NCBI GenBank assembly: GCA_900322025.1
Contig: ONYJ01000156.1
Span: 1 to 10,323 of the forward strand
Source: an uncultured Bacteroidales bacterium
GTDB lineage: Bacteria > Bacteroidota > Bacteroidia > Bacteroidales > UBA932
DNA: 10,323 bases
Direction: 5' to 3'
How positions within the stretch are numbered: position 1 is the first letter of the stretch; every line of letters starts with the position of its first letter. The notes beneath the pieces are model-generated. The model saw only the letters and a list, made by a program, of their open reading frames with translations. It was not told the DNA's origin and searched no databases. This document shows positions 1-7,144 of the stretch, one piece after another. The translations under genes were made by a program, and so were the position numbers.

Positions 1-102
1 AAATAATTACTTGATTATAATTCTTGGTGCAAACTCTTCCTCGAAATAATTACTTGATTATAATTCTTGATGCAAACTCTTCCTCGAAATTCATTGCTTG
101 AT
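1..102. repeat. 43-bp tandem repeat, two full copies plus a degenerate third
   Basis: Positions 1-43 and 44-86 are identical except for one base (G at 27, A at 70). Positions 87-102 begin a third, diverged copy (AAATTCATTGCTTGAT against AAATAATTACTTGAT). The array is cut by the left edge, so its full length is unknown. It lies just beyond the 3' end of ettA. Read on the minus strand, each unit ends in the same short string of codons (FEEEFA-S/P-RIIIK then TAA). The unit length of 43 is not a multiple of three, so the copies are not one continuous repeat protein. Function is unknown; it could be a VNTR or a duplicated 3' gene end. Confidence 0.85.
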
Positions 103-172
103 CAGTCAGGAGATATTAACCTTATTTCATTTGCTTCTGAAATGCCATGAGCAAAAATCAACTCTACTGTTT

Positions 173-1849
173 TTACTCCATCAATTTCTTATACTTAAAC
201 CTCTTAGGTTCTGTATTGCCGAGCCTCATCTTGCGATTCTCTTCGTATTCCTGATAGTTACCTTCGAAGAAAACTACTTGACTATCTCCTTCAAATGCCA
301 GTATGTGTGTGGCTATCCTATCTAAAAACCAACGGTCGTGACTAACTACAACCGCACAGCCTGCAAAGTTGTCCAAACCTTCTTCGAGGGCTCGTATAGT
401 ATTCACATCCACATCGTTGGTAGGTTCGTCTAAGAGCAGAACATTACCTTCGTCTTTGAGTGTAAGGGCCAAGTGGAGCCGATTTCTTTCACCGCCCGAA
501 AGCACACCACATAGTTTCTCTTGATCTGCTCCGCTAAAGTTGAAACGCGATACCCAGCCTCTTGCATTTATATCGCGATTTCCCATGCGTACCCACTCGG
601 AGTCTCCGGCTATGGTTTGATATACTGTTTTTTCAGGATCTATACTCTTATGTTGCTGATCTACATATGCAATCTTTACGGTTTCTCCTATTTCTATAGT
701 TCCGCTATCGGGCTGTTCTATGCCCATAATCAGGCGGAATAGGGTAGTTTTTCCGGCACCGTTAGGGCCTATTACACCTACAATGCCTGCAGGAGGCAGT
801 ACAAAGTTCAAGTGTTCAAACAGGAGTTTATTGCCGTATGCTTTGCTAACATCGTGAAACTCTATTACCTTATTTCCAAGGTGCGGCCCATTTGGTATAT
901 ATATCTCGAGATTTGCTTCTTTTTCTTTCTGATCTGCCGAGGCCAGTTTTTCGTATGCGCCAAGACGCGCTTTTTGCTTGGCATGTCGTGCCTTAGGTGC
1001 CATGCGCACCCACTCTAATTCTCGCTGAAGAGTTTTGCGGCGCTTGCTCTCTGCTTTCTCCTCTTGTTCTAATCGTTTGGTTTTCTGATCGAGCCAAGAA
1101 GAGTAGTTACCCTTCCATGGAATTCCTTCTCCGCGATCGAGTTCCAATATCCACCCTGCTACATTATCGAGAAAATAGCGGTCGTGAGTTACAGCTATAA
1201 CTGTGCCTTTATACTGTCTAAGATGAGCTTCTAACCATAGAATACTCTCTGTATCAAGATGGTTTGTAGGCTCATCTAAAAGCAACACATCCGGTTGTTT
1301 AAGCAGCAGACGGCATAGAGCTACCCTCCTTTTTTCGCCTCCTGATAAATTAGATATCTTGGCATCGGCCGGAGGACATTGCAAAGCATCCATCGCCCTT
1401 TCGAGTTTGGAATCTATCTCCCAACCATCGCAATGGTCTATCTTTTCTGTAAGTTCGCCCTGCCGTTCCATCAGGCGATTCATCTGTTCGTCATCCATAG
1501 GTTCGGCAAACTTGGCGGAAATTTCATTAAACTCAGCAAGCAGATTCATAACCTCTTGCACGCCTTCTTGCACTACTTCTATGACAGTTTTCTCTGGGTC
1601 CATCTGTGGTTCTTGTTCCAAATATCCAACAGAATAACCCGGAGCCCAAACTACTTCTCCCTGATAGTTTTTCTCTACTCCTGCTATAATTTTCAGAAGA
1701 GTAGATTTTCCACTACCATTAAGACCTATAATGCCTATTTTTGCACCATAGAAGAAAGATAGGTATATATCCTTGAGTATTACCTTATTATTGTGTGGAA
1801 GAATTTTACCCACACCGTTCATCGAGAATATAATTTTTTCGTCTGCCAT
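173..1849 (-). CDS. ettA: Energy-dependent translational throttle protein EttA (ABC-F ATPase)
   Basis: This cytoplasmic, soluble tandem ABC ATPase belongs to the ABC-F family. In E. coli, EttA binds the ribosomal E site and gates entry into elongation according to the ATP/ADP ratio. The protein has 558 residues, close to E. coli EttA (555). Visible motifs: first Walker A GLNGSGKST (42-50), signature LSGGEKRR (168-175), Walker B with LLLDEPTNHLD (189-199) and switch histidine in THDRYFLD (221-228); second Walker A GPNGAGKTT (361-369), signature LSGGERNR (450-457), and LLLDEPTNDVD (471-481) with SHDRWFLD (503-510). The insert at about 95-140 matches the EttA arm, and the charged linker at about 242-322 (ILELDRGEGIPW then KARHAKQKARL) is the P-site tRNA interaction motif. 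The C-terminal EPKRFKYKK tail is also EttA-like. There are no membrane segments, as expected for ABC-F. The ATG at 1847-1849 is the natural start and lacks a Shine-Dalgarno sequence. Identification is secure; an antibiotic-resistance ABC-F is much less likely given the EttA-specific arm and linker. Confidence 0.95.
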   Translation of the reverse strand: MADEKIIFSMNGVGKILPHNNKVILKDIYLSFFYGAKIGIIGLNGSGKSTLLKIIAGVEKNYQGEVVWAPGYSVGYLEQEPQMDPEKTVIEVVQEGVQEVMNLLAEFNEISAKFAEPMDDEQMNRLMERQGELTEKIDHCDGWEIDSKLERAMDALQCPPADAKISNLSGGEKRRVALCRLLLKQPDVLLLDEPTNHLDTESILWLEAHLRQYKGTVIAVTHDRYFLDNVAGWILELDRGEGIPWKGNYSSWLDQKTKRLEQEEKAESKRRKTLQRELEWVRMAPKARHAKQKARLGAYEKLASADQKEKEANLEIYIPNGPHLGNKVIEFHDVSKAYGNKLLFEHLNFVLPPAGIVGVIGPNGAGKTTLFRLIMGIEQPDSGTIEIGETVKIAYVDQQHKSIDPEKTVYQTIAGDSEWVRMGNRDINARGWVSRFNFSGADQEKLCGVLSGGERNRLHLALTLKDEGNVLLLDEPTNDVDVNTIRALEEGLDNFAGCAVVVSHDRWFLDRIATHILAFEGDSQVVFFEGNYQEYEENRKMRLGNTEPKRFKYKKLME

Positions 1850-1869
1850 AATTAAATGCTATTGTTTTG

Positions 1870-1877
1870 TAAAGATA
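1870..1877 (-). promoter_or_regulatory. Possible -7 promoter element of ettA
   Basis: On the minus strand this reads TATCTTTA, a 7/8 match to the Bacteroidetes -7 consensus TAnnTTTG, about 20 nt upstream of the ettA ATG. I do not see a good TTTG -33 element at the expected distance, so this is tentative. Confidence 0.3.
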
Positions 1878-1988
1878 ATCAATAATTAAATAAACACTAC
1901 TGAAACCGAAGAACGATATAATTAAAACGGTATAAGCAAGAGAGGATATAATGAATTTATCTGCAAGTAGCGATTGTATTAAAAAGCC

Positions 1989-2032
<44 letters not shown>

Positions 2033-2064
2033 GAATACTTCCTGATGAGTACGGAGTCGGGGGT

Positions 2065-2104
2065 GATAAAATGGAGGCCGACCAAAAGATATTAGTCAGC
2101 CTCC
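2065..2104 (-). terminator. Rho-independent terminator-like hairpin downstream of the EF-hand gene
   Basis: On the minus strand GGAGGCTGAC (2104-2095) can pair with GTCGGCCTCC (2082-2073). This gives a 10-bp stem with one G-U wobble and a 12-nt loop, followed by ATTTTATC. It lies 25 bp after the stop of the EF-hand gene. The wobble is favourable only on the minus strand (a C/A mismatch on plus), which supports termination of leftward transcription. The U tract is short, so efficiency may be moderate. Confidence 0.65.
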
Positions 2105-2128
2105 TAATTTTTAGCGCTATACGAGAAA

Positions 2129-2608
2129 CTACTGCTTGTCTTCTCCTCCCATCAAACCACCGAGTATTCCTTTGGCTGCTCCAATGATACTGCCAAGTCC
2201 GCCGCCGGAATTTCCTCCTCCTGTAATGGAGAGCATAATGTCTTTAAGGTCTATATCGCCATCCCCATCCTGATCTTTGATAAAATTCTTCAAACCGCCT
2301 AACACTGTAGGGATAAGGGCAATAAGAGACTTTGCAAGGCCTCCGCTAATGTTTAGATTTTTTAAAACATTAGAAGAAAATATATTACCGGCGAGGGCTG
2401 TGATAGGGCTTTTGGCGGCACTGGTCTTTCCGGTTAGTAGGTCTGAGATAAGATCCGTACCTCCCTGTTGGGCAGCTGTTTGAGTAAGGCTACCGAGAAT
2501 AGATTCTCCCAAACCTCCGAGTACCTGAGATTTGAGGTTTGAAGGTATTTCAATACCTCCGATGGAAGAATTCACTTGCTTGGAAATCAAATCGCTGATT
2601 AAAGACAT
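2129..2608 (-). CDS. Small Gly/Ile/Leu-rich protein with a single EF-hand calcium loop, function unknown
   Basis: The protein has 159 residues and I do not recognise it as a named gene. The clear element is DQDGDGDIDLKD at residues 112-123, a textbook EF-hand/calcium loop: Asp at positions 1, 3 and 5, Gly at 6, Ile at 8, and Asp at 12 where Glu is more common. Around it are low-complexity hydrophobic segments with repeated GG (LGGLGESILGSL near 30-41, ITGGGNSGGGLGSIIG near 128-143, GILGGLMGG near 147-155), faintly reminiscent of YidB/DUF937-type proteins. There is no signal peptide or convincing transmembrane helix, so it is probably cytoplasmic unless exported non-classically. The ATG at 2606-2608 starts 32 bp after the end of the flippase-methyltransferase gene, so it could be co-transcribed, but it also has its own candidate -7 box and is followed by a terminator. 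A single EF-hand usually pairs with another, so it may dimerise; this is inference. Confidence 0.8.
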   Translation of the reverse strand: MSLISDLISKQVNSSIGGIEIPSNLKSQVLGGLGESILGSLTQTAAQQGGTDLISDLLTGKTSAAKSPITALAGNIFSSNVLKNLNISGGLAKSLIALIPTVLGGLKNFIKDQDGDGDIDLKDIMLSITGGGNSGGGLGSIIGAAKGILGGLMGGEDKQ

Positions 2609-2635
2609 AATATTTGTTTTAAAGATTAGTTTTCA

Positions 2636-2643
2636 CAAATTTA
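2636..2643 (-). promoter_or_regulatory. Candidate -7 promoter element of the EF-hand gene
   Basis: The minus strand reads TAAATTTG, a perfect match to TAnnTTTG, 27 nt upstream of the ATG. Its first three bases are the TAA stop codon of the upstream gene. A clear TTTG -33 box at the normal spacing is not visible (it would lie inside the upstream coding sequence), so the promoter is plausible but unproven. Confidence 0.4.
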
Positions 2644-4674
2644 ATCAAAAGTTCTTTTTGTTGTGGTCAGAATCCACAATTTGTTGAAATCATAGTCGGC
2701 AGGTCCGATAACTGGCTTTATCTTGGAATCGCAGTCTGAGCCGCAAATCTCTCTGACTTCAAATCCGAAGCTCTCAAGTATTGCGGCCGAATTCTTTCCG
2801 AAAACCCTAAGATGGTCGTTTTGGCCAAACTCCCTAAGTCTGTCTTCAGGTGTGGTTATAGAATTGTTTTCATATACATTGTCGATGGACAAATCTACAG
2901 GAAAGGATATGATTATAAATCCTTCCGGGCTGATTATTCTCTTGAGCTCTTGCATTGCTTTAGCATAGTTTTCTACATGCTCAAGAACATGGTTGCAAAT
3001 GATAATGTCGTAAGAGGCATCATCAAGTTTAGTATCTTGAATGTCGAGTTTAAGGTCTGCGGATTTGTAAAGGTCGGCCGTTGTGCTACTGATACCATTT
3101 CTACTCATCCACAGGCAAACAGATAGCTCAGGAGCAAAAAGCAGTATTCTTTTGTTTTTGAACAACTCAATATGTTCTTCCATCCAAAAAACCATAATCC
3201 TATGCCTTGGCAGCGAAAAGCATACAGGGCAAACTACTTTCTGATCAAATCCTATATACCTGTCTATGTTATAAAGTTTAGGGCACCGCATGTATTCTCC
3301 TTCTTTGAAATTGTAAAGGTATTTGTTGCAGCAGGGGCAGTAGTAGGGCAGTTTTTTTCCTATGAGTACATTGCCAAGAAAGATCCTAAACGGTTCTGTT
3401 ATATCCTTAGTTTTCTCGGCGATGAAATAAACGGTTTCTTTGATAAGATTTATTCCGAGATCTTTCTTGATATACCAGAAGCATAGGATGCAAACCAGTG
3501 TTTCAGAAGCAACTGTAGTAGATGCTGCGGCTATGATAGAATACTTTGGTATGAAAATCAGGTTAGCTATAAAACTCATGACGGCACCTGCAATTTCGGA
3601 ATATAAAAGCCTTTTTTCTCTCCCTGCAGGAATCAGAACGAGTCCTCCTGCTATATTGCTCAATCCAATAGGCACCAAGGAAAATAGCAATATGCGGAAT
3701 GCCGGTTTGACCTCCATAAAAGAGCTTCCACTCGTAATCTTTATGATGAGACCGGAAAAGAGTATAGAACCAACCATCACTAAAAGCTGTACCACTCCCA
3801 CAAGCGTCAAGGATTTTCTGGCAAGTAACCTAAATTGTTTTTGATTGTTGTTTTTCCAAAGTTCAGATGCTAGCGGTAGGGCTGATGTCAGAACCACCAC
3901 TCCGGTCAAGGTCAAAATAGACTTGAGCCTTGCTGCAATGCTGTATAGGCCTGTTTCATAATCGGTTCTCATAAAGCCAAGCATTGTCATGTCCAGACTG
4001 GTGTAGATATATACCGCAGCCGACATTAAAGAGAAGACAATCAATGGCTTGAAGTGCTTCTTTTTGATTATGATCCGAAAAGATAGGTCTATATGACGAC
4101 GGAGGGCAAAAAAACAGATCAAATAGGTTCCGTATGAGGTAATCAAAGAAAAAACAACATATAGAATCACATCATCCGGACTTTTCACTAAAAGAATTAC
4201 CAGTGCCAACGACACAAGTTTGCTGATGAGTGTAGCTACGGCCAGGAATCGAAATTTCTCAAGAGCTTGAAAGAGCCATTCACAACCCATAGCCTGAAAT
4301 ATAATGCCACTTCCATAGAGGGCAAGCATTAGAGAGTTCTCTCTTAGTTTTGGAACCGAAACAATAAAAATGGCTAATAATGCAATGCTTATTATGGCCA
4401 GCACTATGCTTATGCTCCAAAATTCGTTGAAAGTCTTGCTCAACTCCTTTCTATTGCTTCTGGTTTTTGAACAGCTACGGGTAGCGTACAAGGGCATCCC
4501 AAAAGTTGCCAACATGGCAAAATATCCAACTATCGAACTTGCAAATGCCGTAACACCTAAAGCGGCAGGTTTCAGAACTCTTGTAACATACATAATTGTC
4601 AAAAATGAGAATATGTATGTAATAGCTCTGATAAAAAAATTTACCGAAATATTGTCAATGATAGAATGTTTCAT
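2641..4674 (-). CDS. Fusion: MOP/Wzx-type polysaccharide flippase with C-terminal zinc-knuckle SAM methyltransferase
   Basis: This single 677-residue frame joins two proteins that are normally separate. Residues 1 to about 410 are a multi-pass membrane protein of the oligosaccharide flippase (MOP/Wzx) family, with about 12 hydrophobic helices, the characteristic N-terminal YVTRVLKPAALGV (residues 29-41), and a polysaccharide-biosynthesis C-terminal half. Such proteins move undecaprenyl-PP-linked glycans across the inner membrane. Residues about 443-677 form a soluble module: CPCC and CPVC pairs (C446/C449 and C482/C485, with C464 between) suggest a zinc knuckle, then a class I SAM methyltransferase with a degenerate motif I LLFAPE (511-516), TADL (532-535), and motif YDIIICNHVLEHV (555-567). 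This resembles the stand-alone methyltransferases found in capsule and LPS clusters. Both flippase termini are expected in the cytoplasm, so the enzyme would face the donor side. The ATG at 4672-4674 overlaps the glycosyltransferase stop by 4 bp (ATGA), implying translational coupling. Seven A residues (plus-strand T run 3352-3358) lie at the domain junction. The methylated substrate is unknown. Confidence 0.88.
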   Translation of the reverse strand: MKHSIIDNISVNFFIRAITYIFSFLTIMYVTRVLKPAALGVTAFASSIVGYFAMLATFGMPLYATRSCSKTRSNRKELSKTFNEFWSISIVLAIISIALLAIFIVSVPKLRENSLMLALYGSGIIFQAMGCEWLFQALEKFRFLAVATLISKLVSLALVILLVKSPDDVILYVVFSLITSYGTYLICFFALRRHIDLSFRIIIKKKHFKPLIVFSLMSAAVYIYTSLDMTMLGFMRTDYETGLYSIAARLKSILTLTGVVVLTSALPLASELWKNNNQKQFRLLARKSLTLVGVVQLLVMVGSILFSGLIIKITSGSSFMEVKPAFRILLFSLVPIGLSNIAGGLVLIPAGREKRLLYSEIAGAVMSFIANLIFIPKYSIIAAASTTVASETLVCILCFWYIKKDLGINLIKETVYFIAEKTKDITEPFRIFLGNVLIGKKLPYYCPCCNKYLYNFKEGEYMRCPKLYNIDRYIGFDQKVVCPVCFSLPRHRIMVFWMEEHIELFKNKRILLFAPELSVCLWMSRNGISSTTADLYKSADLKLDIQDTKLDDASYDIIICNHVLEHVENYAKAMQELKRIISPEGFIIISFPVDLSIDNVYENNSITTPEDRLREFGQNDHLRVFGKNSAAILESFGFEVREICGSDCDSKIKPVIGPADYDFNKLWILTTTKRTFD

Positions 4675-5687
4675 TTTGCTAATAATCGGGCTGTCGCTTC
4701 TTTAATTTTTCTGTATAATCCGTATACTACCGGTATTGCCCATGGCATACAGAGCAACAGATAATATGCTATTCTTACCTTTAATGAGCACTTCCTTATA
4801 TTTATCCTTTTTCTATAGTTGTATATTTCCTGTTTATGCAATTGCATTATTTGCTTCTTGTGAGATAATCGAGTGCAAGAACAGAATGAGTATCTAAATA
4901 GTAGATAAGAAAATCTTATACGATAAGCGTATTCCAAGTCTTCCGTGGTAAAGCATTCAGGTATGTGAGCTTCAATAAAGCTTGCGTAATTTACGAATGA
5001 TGAGATATGGTCTTGCAGAATCCTAATATCATTGCTATTCGTTATGCTGTCTAGCCTAATACGGTAGGCTAGCAAAGGATCACTAATAAAAAACAGACTC
5101 TCAGACTTGTATAATAATGGAAGGATGATGTCAAGATCTTCAAAAAACTGTCCAACGGAAAAGCGGAAGTTATCCCAAATGACTCGTTTGTAAATTTTGT
5201 TCCATACTGCAGTTGAGAGTTTTCCTGCAATCTGCAGCGCCATAGCTTCCCGTTTTGTATAAACACCTTCATTAGCACCATGGAGTCCTTTGATGTTTTT
5301 TGTACAAATGTCAAGTTTTCCGGATGTATAAAACGTGCTGACATTAAACTCCACAATATCAGTATTGTATTTTTGCATAGCTTCCATGGCTCTGGAAAGC
5401 GCATCGGGATGATATGCGTCATCGGCATCCAAAAAGGCAATAAAATCACCCTTACAAATATCCAAACCAGCGTTTCTGGCTCCACTTAACCCTCTATTTT
5501 TCTGATGAATGACTTTTATTCTTGGGTCTAAGGCTGCATAGTGGTCGCATAATTCTCCGCAACCATCCGTAGAGCCATCATCAACAAGTATAATCTCCAA
5601 ATCTGTAAAACTCTGGCTAATGACACTTTCTATAGCCTCATTAAAATAAGGTTTTAGATTATATACCGGTATTATAACACTTATCAT
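4671..5687 (-). CDS. Glycosyltransferase family 2 (GT-A fold)
   Basis: This cytoplasmic or membrane-associated enzyme of 338 residues transfers a sugar from a nucleotide-sugar donor to a glycan or lipid-linked acceptor. The N-terminal GT-A fold is clear: MISVIIPVYN start, VDDGSTDG (35-42) for nucleotide binding, NRGLSGARNAGL (64-75), and the metal-binding FLDADD (85-90, D87 and D89). A likely catalytic acidic pair is E183-D184 in FFEDLDI. A hydrophobic stretch near the C-terminus (about 305-325) may anchor it to the membrane next to the flippase. The start ATG (5685-5687) lies inside the end of rlmD, overlapping it by 29 bp, and the stop overlaps the flippase start by 4 bp, so it should be co-transcribed and coupled with both. 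It probably builds part of the glycan exported by the downstream flippase. The donor and acceptor cannot be told from sequence. Confidence 0.92.
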   Translation of the reverse strand: MISVIIPVYNLKPYFNEAIESVISQSFTDLEIILVDDGSTDGCGELCDHYAALDPRIKVIHQKNRGLSGARNAGLDICKGDFIAFLDADDAYHPDALSRAMEAMQKYNTDIVEFNVSTFYTSGKLDICTKNIKGLHGANEGVYTKREAMALQIAGKLSTAVWNKIYKRVIWDNFRFSVGQFFEDLDIILPLLYKSESLFFISDPLLAYRIRLDSITNSNDIRILQDHISSFVNYASFIEAHIPECFTTEDLEYAYRIRFSYLLFRYSFCSCTRLSHKKQIMQLHKQEIYNYRKRINIRKCSLKVRIAYYLLLCMPWAIPVVYGLYRKIKEATARLLAK

Positions 5688-7140
5688 TTCTTTGCAGTAT
5701 AACTATATTTTCAAGGTGCTGGGTATGAGGAAACATGTCAACCGGCTGAACTTTCCGGATAGAATAGTGCCTACAAAGAATCTCCAAGTCTCTTGCCTGA
5801 CTTGCCGGGTTGCAGCTTACATATACTATCTTGTTCGGAGAGGCTTCTATAATAACTTGTGCTACAGATGGATGTATTCCCGCGCGAGGCGGATCGAGAA
5901 TTATTGTATTAGGGGCGCCGTGGACTCTTATAAAATCTTTATTCAGGATATCTTTCATATCTCCTGCAAAAAAATCCACATTGGTTATACCATTGTCTGC
6001 CGCATTCTTTTTTGCATCTGCAACAGCTTCTTCTACATACTCTATACCTATAACCTTTCTTACTTTTCGGGCAAGGAATAAGGCTATGGTGCCGGTGCCG
6101 GTGTAGAGATCGTATAGTATATCTTCTTTATCCGGATCCGCAAAACTGCATACCGTACTATAGAGGCGATATGCCTGCGAGGCATTGGTCTGATAGAAAG
6201 ACTTAGGGCCTATACGGAAGGTTAAGTCTCCCATTTTCTCTGTAATAAACTTTGCTCCGGAGTGGTGCAGTAACGTGCAGCCATCGTAACTATCGTTAGC
6301 CTTATTATTTACAATAATGTATGTGGATATTATCTGTGGAAAGGCTGCACACAATGCAGTAAGTAATTCTTGCACAGATTTTTTATCTTCGAGGGTAGGG
6401 GTGCCTCCTATCTCTTGCGTACCTATAACAAGATTTACCATAAACTGTCCGTCTTCTGTGCTTCTTATCATAAGGTTGCGCAATAGTCCCGTGTGGTTAT
6501 ACAGGTCAAAGAATTGTAATCCGTGTTCTATAGCATACCTGCGAACAAACATTCTGATTGCATTGGAGGGTTCCTTCTGTAAACGACATTCGCTGATATC
6601 AAGTATTTTGCTGAATTTCTGTGGAATATGAAAGCCAAGCCCTACAAGTTCTTCTTCTGTAAAAGTTTTTTCTGTACCATCTTGATTAAAGCGTTCCTCG
6701 CTGAGAAGCCACCGCCGATCTGAAAATGTAAATTCCAATTTATTACGATAGTCTATTATACGCTCAGAACCCAAAATGGGGGAGATAGGGGGAAAGCTTA
6801 AATGTCCTATTCTGGTAAACTGGTCTGCTATTTGCTGTTGTTTGAATTCCAATTGTTTGTCGTAAGGTAATGCCTGCCACGTACAGCCTCCGCAAATGCC
6901 ATAGTGGGGGCAAAAAGGCTTCTGGCGAATAGGAGACTCCTTAACCATGTTTATCAAATTGCCTTGCATGAACCCTTTGCGAGAGCGGGTTAAAACCACA
7001 TCTACAATGTTTCCGGGTACACACTTGGGTACAAACAACACCTTACCATCTATGTGCGCAAGGCCATTGCCTTCAGCGGCAACGGCCTCGATATTCACAT
7101 TCTTGATGACGATTCTTTCTTTGCTTCTTTTTCTGGACAT
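5659..7140 (-). CDS. rlmD: 23S rRNA (uracil-C5)-methyltransferase, RlmD/RumA family
   Basis: This SAM-dependent enzyme methylates C5 of a uridine in 23S rRNA (U1939 in E. coli for RlmD). The 493-residue protein has an N-terminal TRAM RNA-binding domain (about 8-66), then an iron-sulfur cluster motif CPHYGICGGC (C77, C83, C86) with the fourth cysteine likely C185 in SECRLQ. The methyltransferase core shows KSFYQTNASQA (313-323), SAM motif DLYTGTGT (344-351), ILDPPRAG (414-421), the catalytic nucleophile C443 in VSCNP, and the general base region HLENIV (475-480, E477). All residues for activity appear present. Bacteroidetes often carry more than one TrmA/RlmC/RlmD homologue, so the exact target uridine (U747, U1939 or both) is an inference. 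The ATG at 7138-7140 follows the hydrolase stop by 4 bp, and the 3' end overlaps the glycosyltransferase start. Confidence 0.93.
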   Translation of the reverse strand: MSRKRSKERIVIKNVNIEAVAAEGNGLAHIDGKVLFVPKCVPGNIVDVVLTRSRKGFMQGNLINMVKESPIRQKPFCPHYGICGGCTWQALPYDKQLEFKQQQIADQFTRIGHLSFPPISPILGSERIIDYRNKLEFTFSDRRWLLSEERFNQDGTEKTFTEEELVGLGFHIPQKFSKILDISECRLQKEPSNAIRMFVRRYAIEHGLQFFDLYNHTGLLRNLMIRSTEDGQFMVNLVIGTQEIGGTPTLEDKKSVQELLTALCAAFPQIISTYIIVNNKANDSYDGCTLLHHSGAKFITEKMGDLTFRIGPKSFYQTNASQAYRLYSTVCSFADPDKEDILYDLYTGTGTIALFLARKVRKVIGIEYVEEAVADAKKNAADNGITNVDFFAGDMKDILNKDFIRVHGAPNTIILDPPRAGIHPSVAQVIIEASPNKIVYVSCNPASQARDLEILCRHYSIRKVQPVDMFPHTQHLENIVILQRNDKCYNTGI

Positions 7141-7144
7141 ACTT

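Noticed and set aside
1..102. CRISPR repeats from the 43-bp units
   Set aside because: The copies are directly abutting with no spacer between them.
1379..1762. 127-codon plus-strand frame antisense to ettA
   Set aside because: It is a shadow of ettA, which has complete ABC-F motifs across the same bases.
5069..5485. 138-codon minus-strand frame inside the glycosyltransferase
   Set aside because: It overlaps the glycosyltransferase in another frame, has no recognisable domain, and the glycosyltransferase frame carries all family motifs.
5810..6106. Plus-strand frame of 98 codons antisense to rlmD
   Set aside because: No domain or start context; the rlmD frame contains the catalytic and SAM motifs here.
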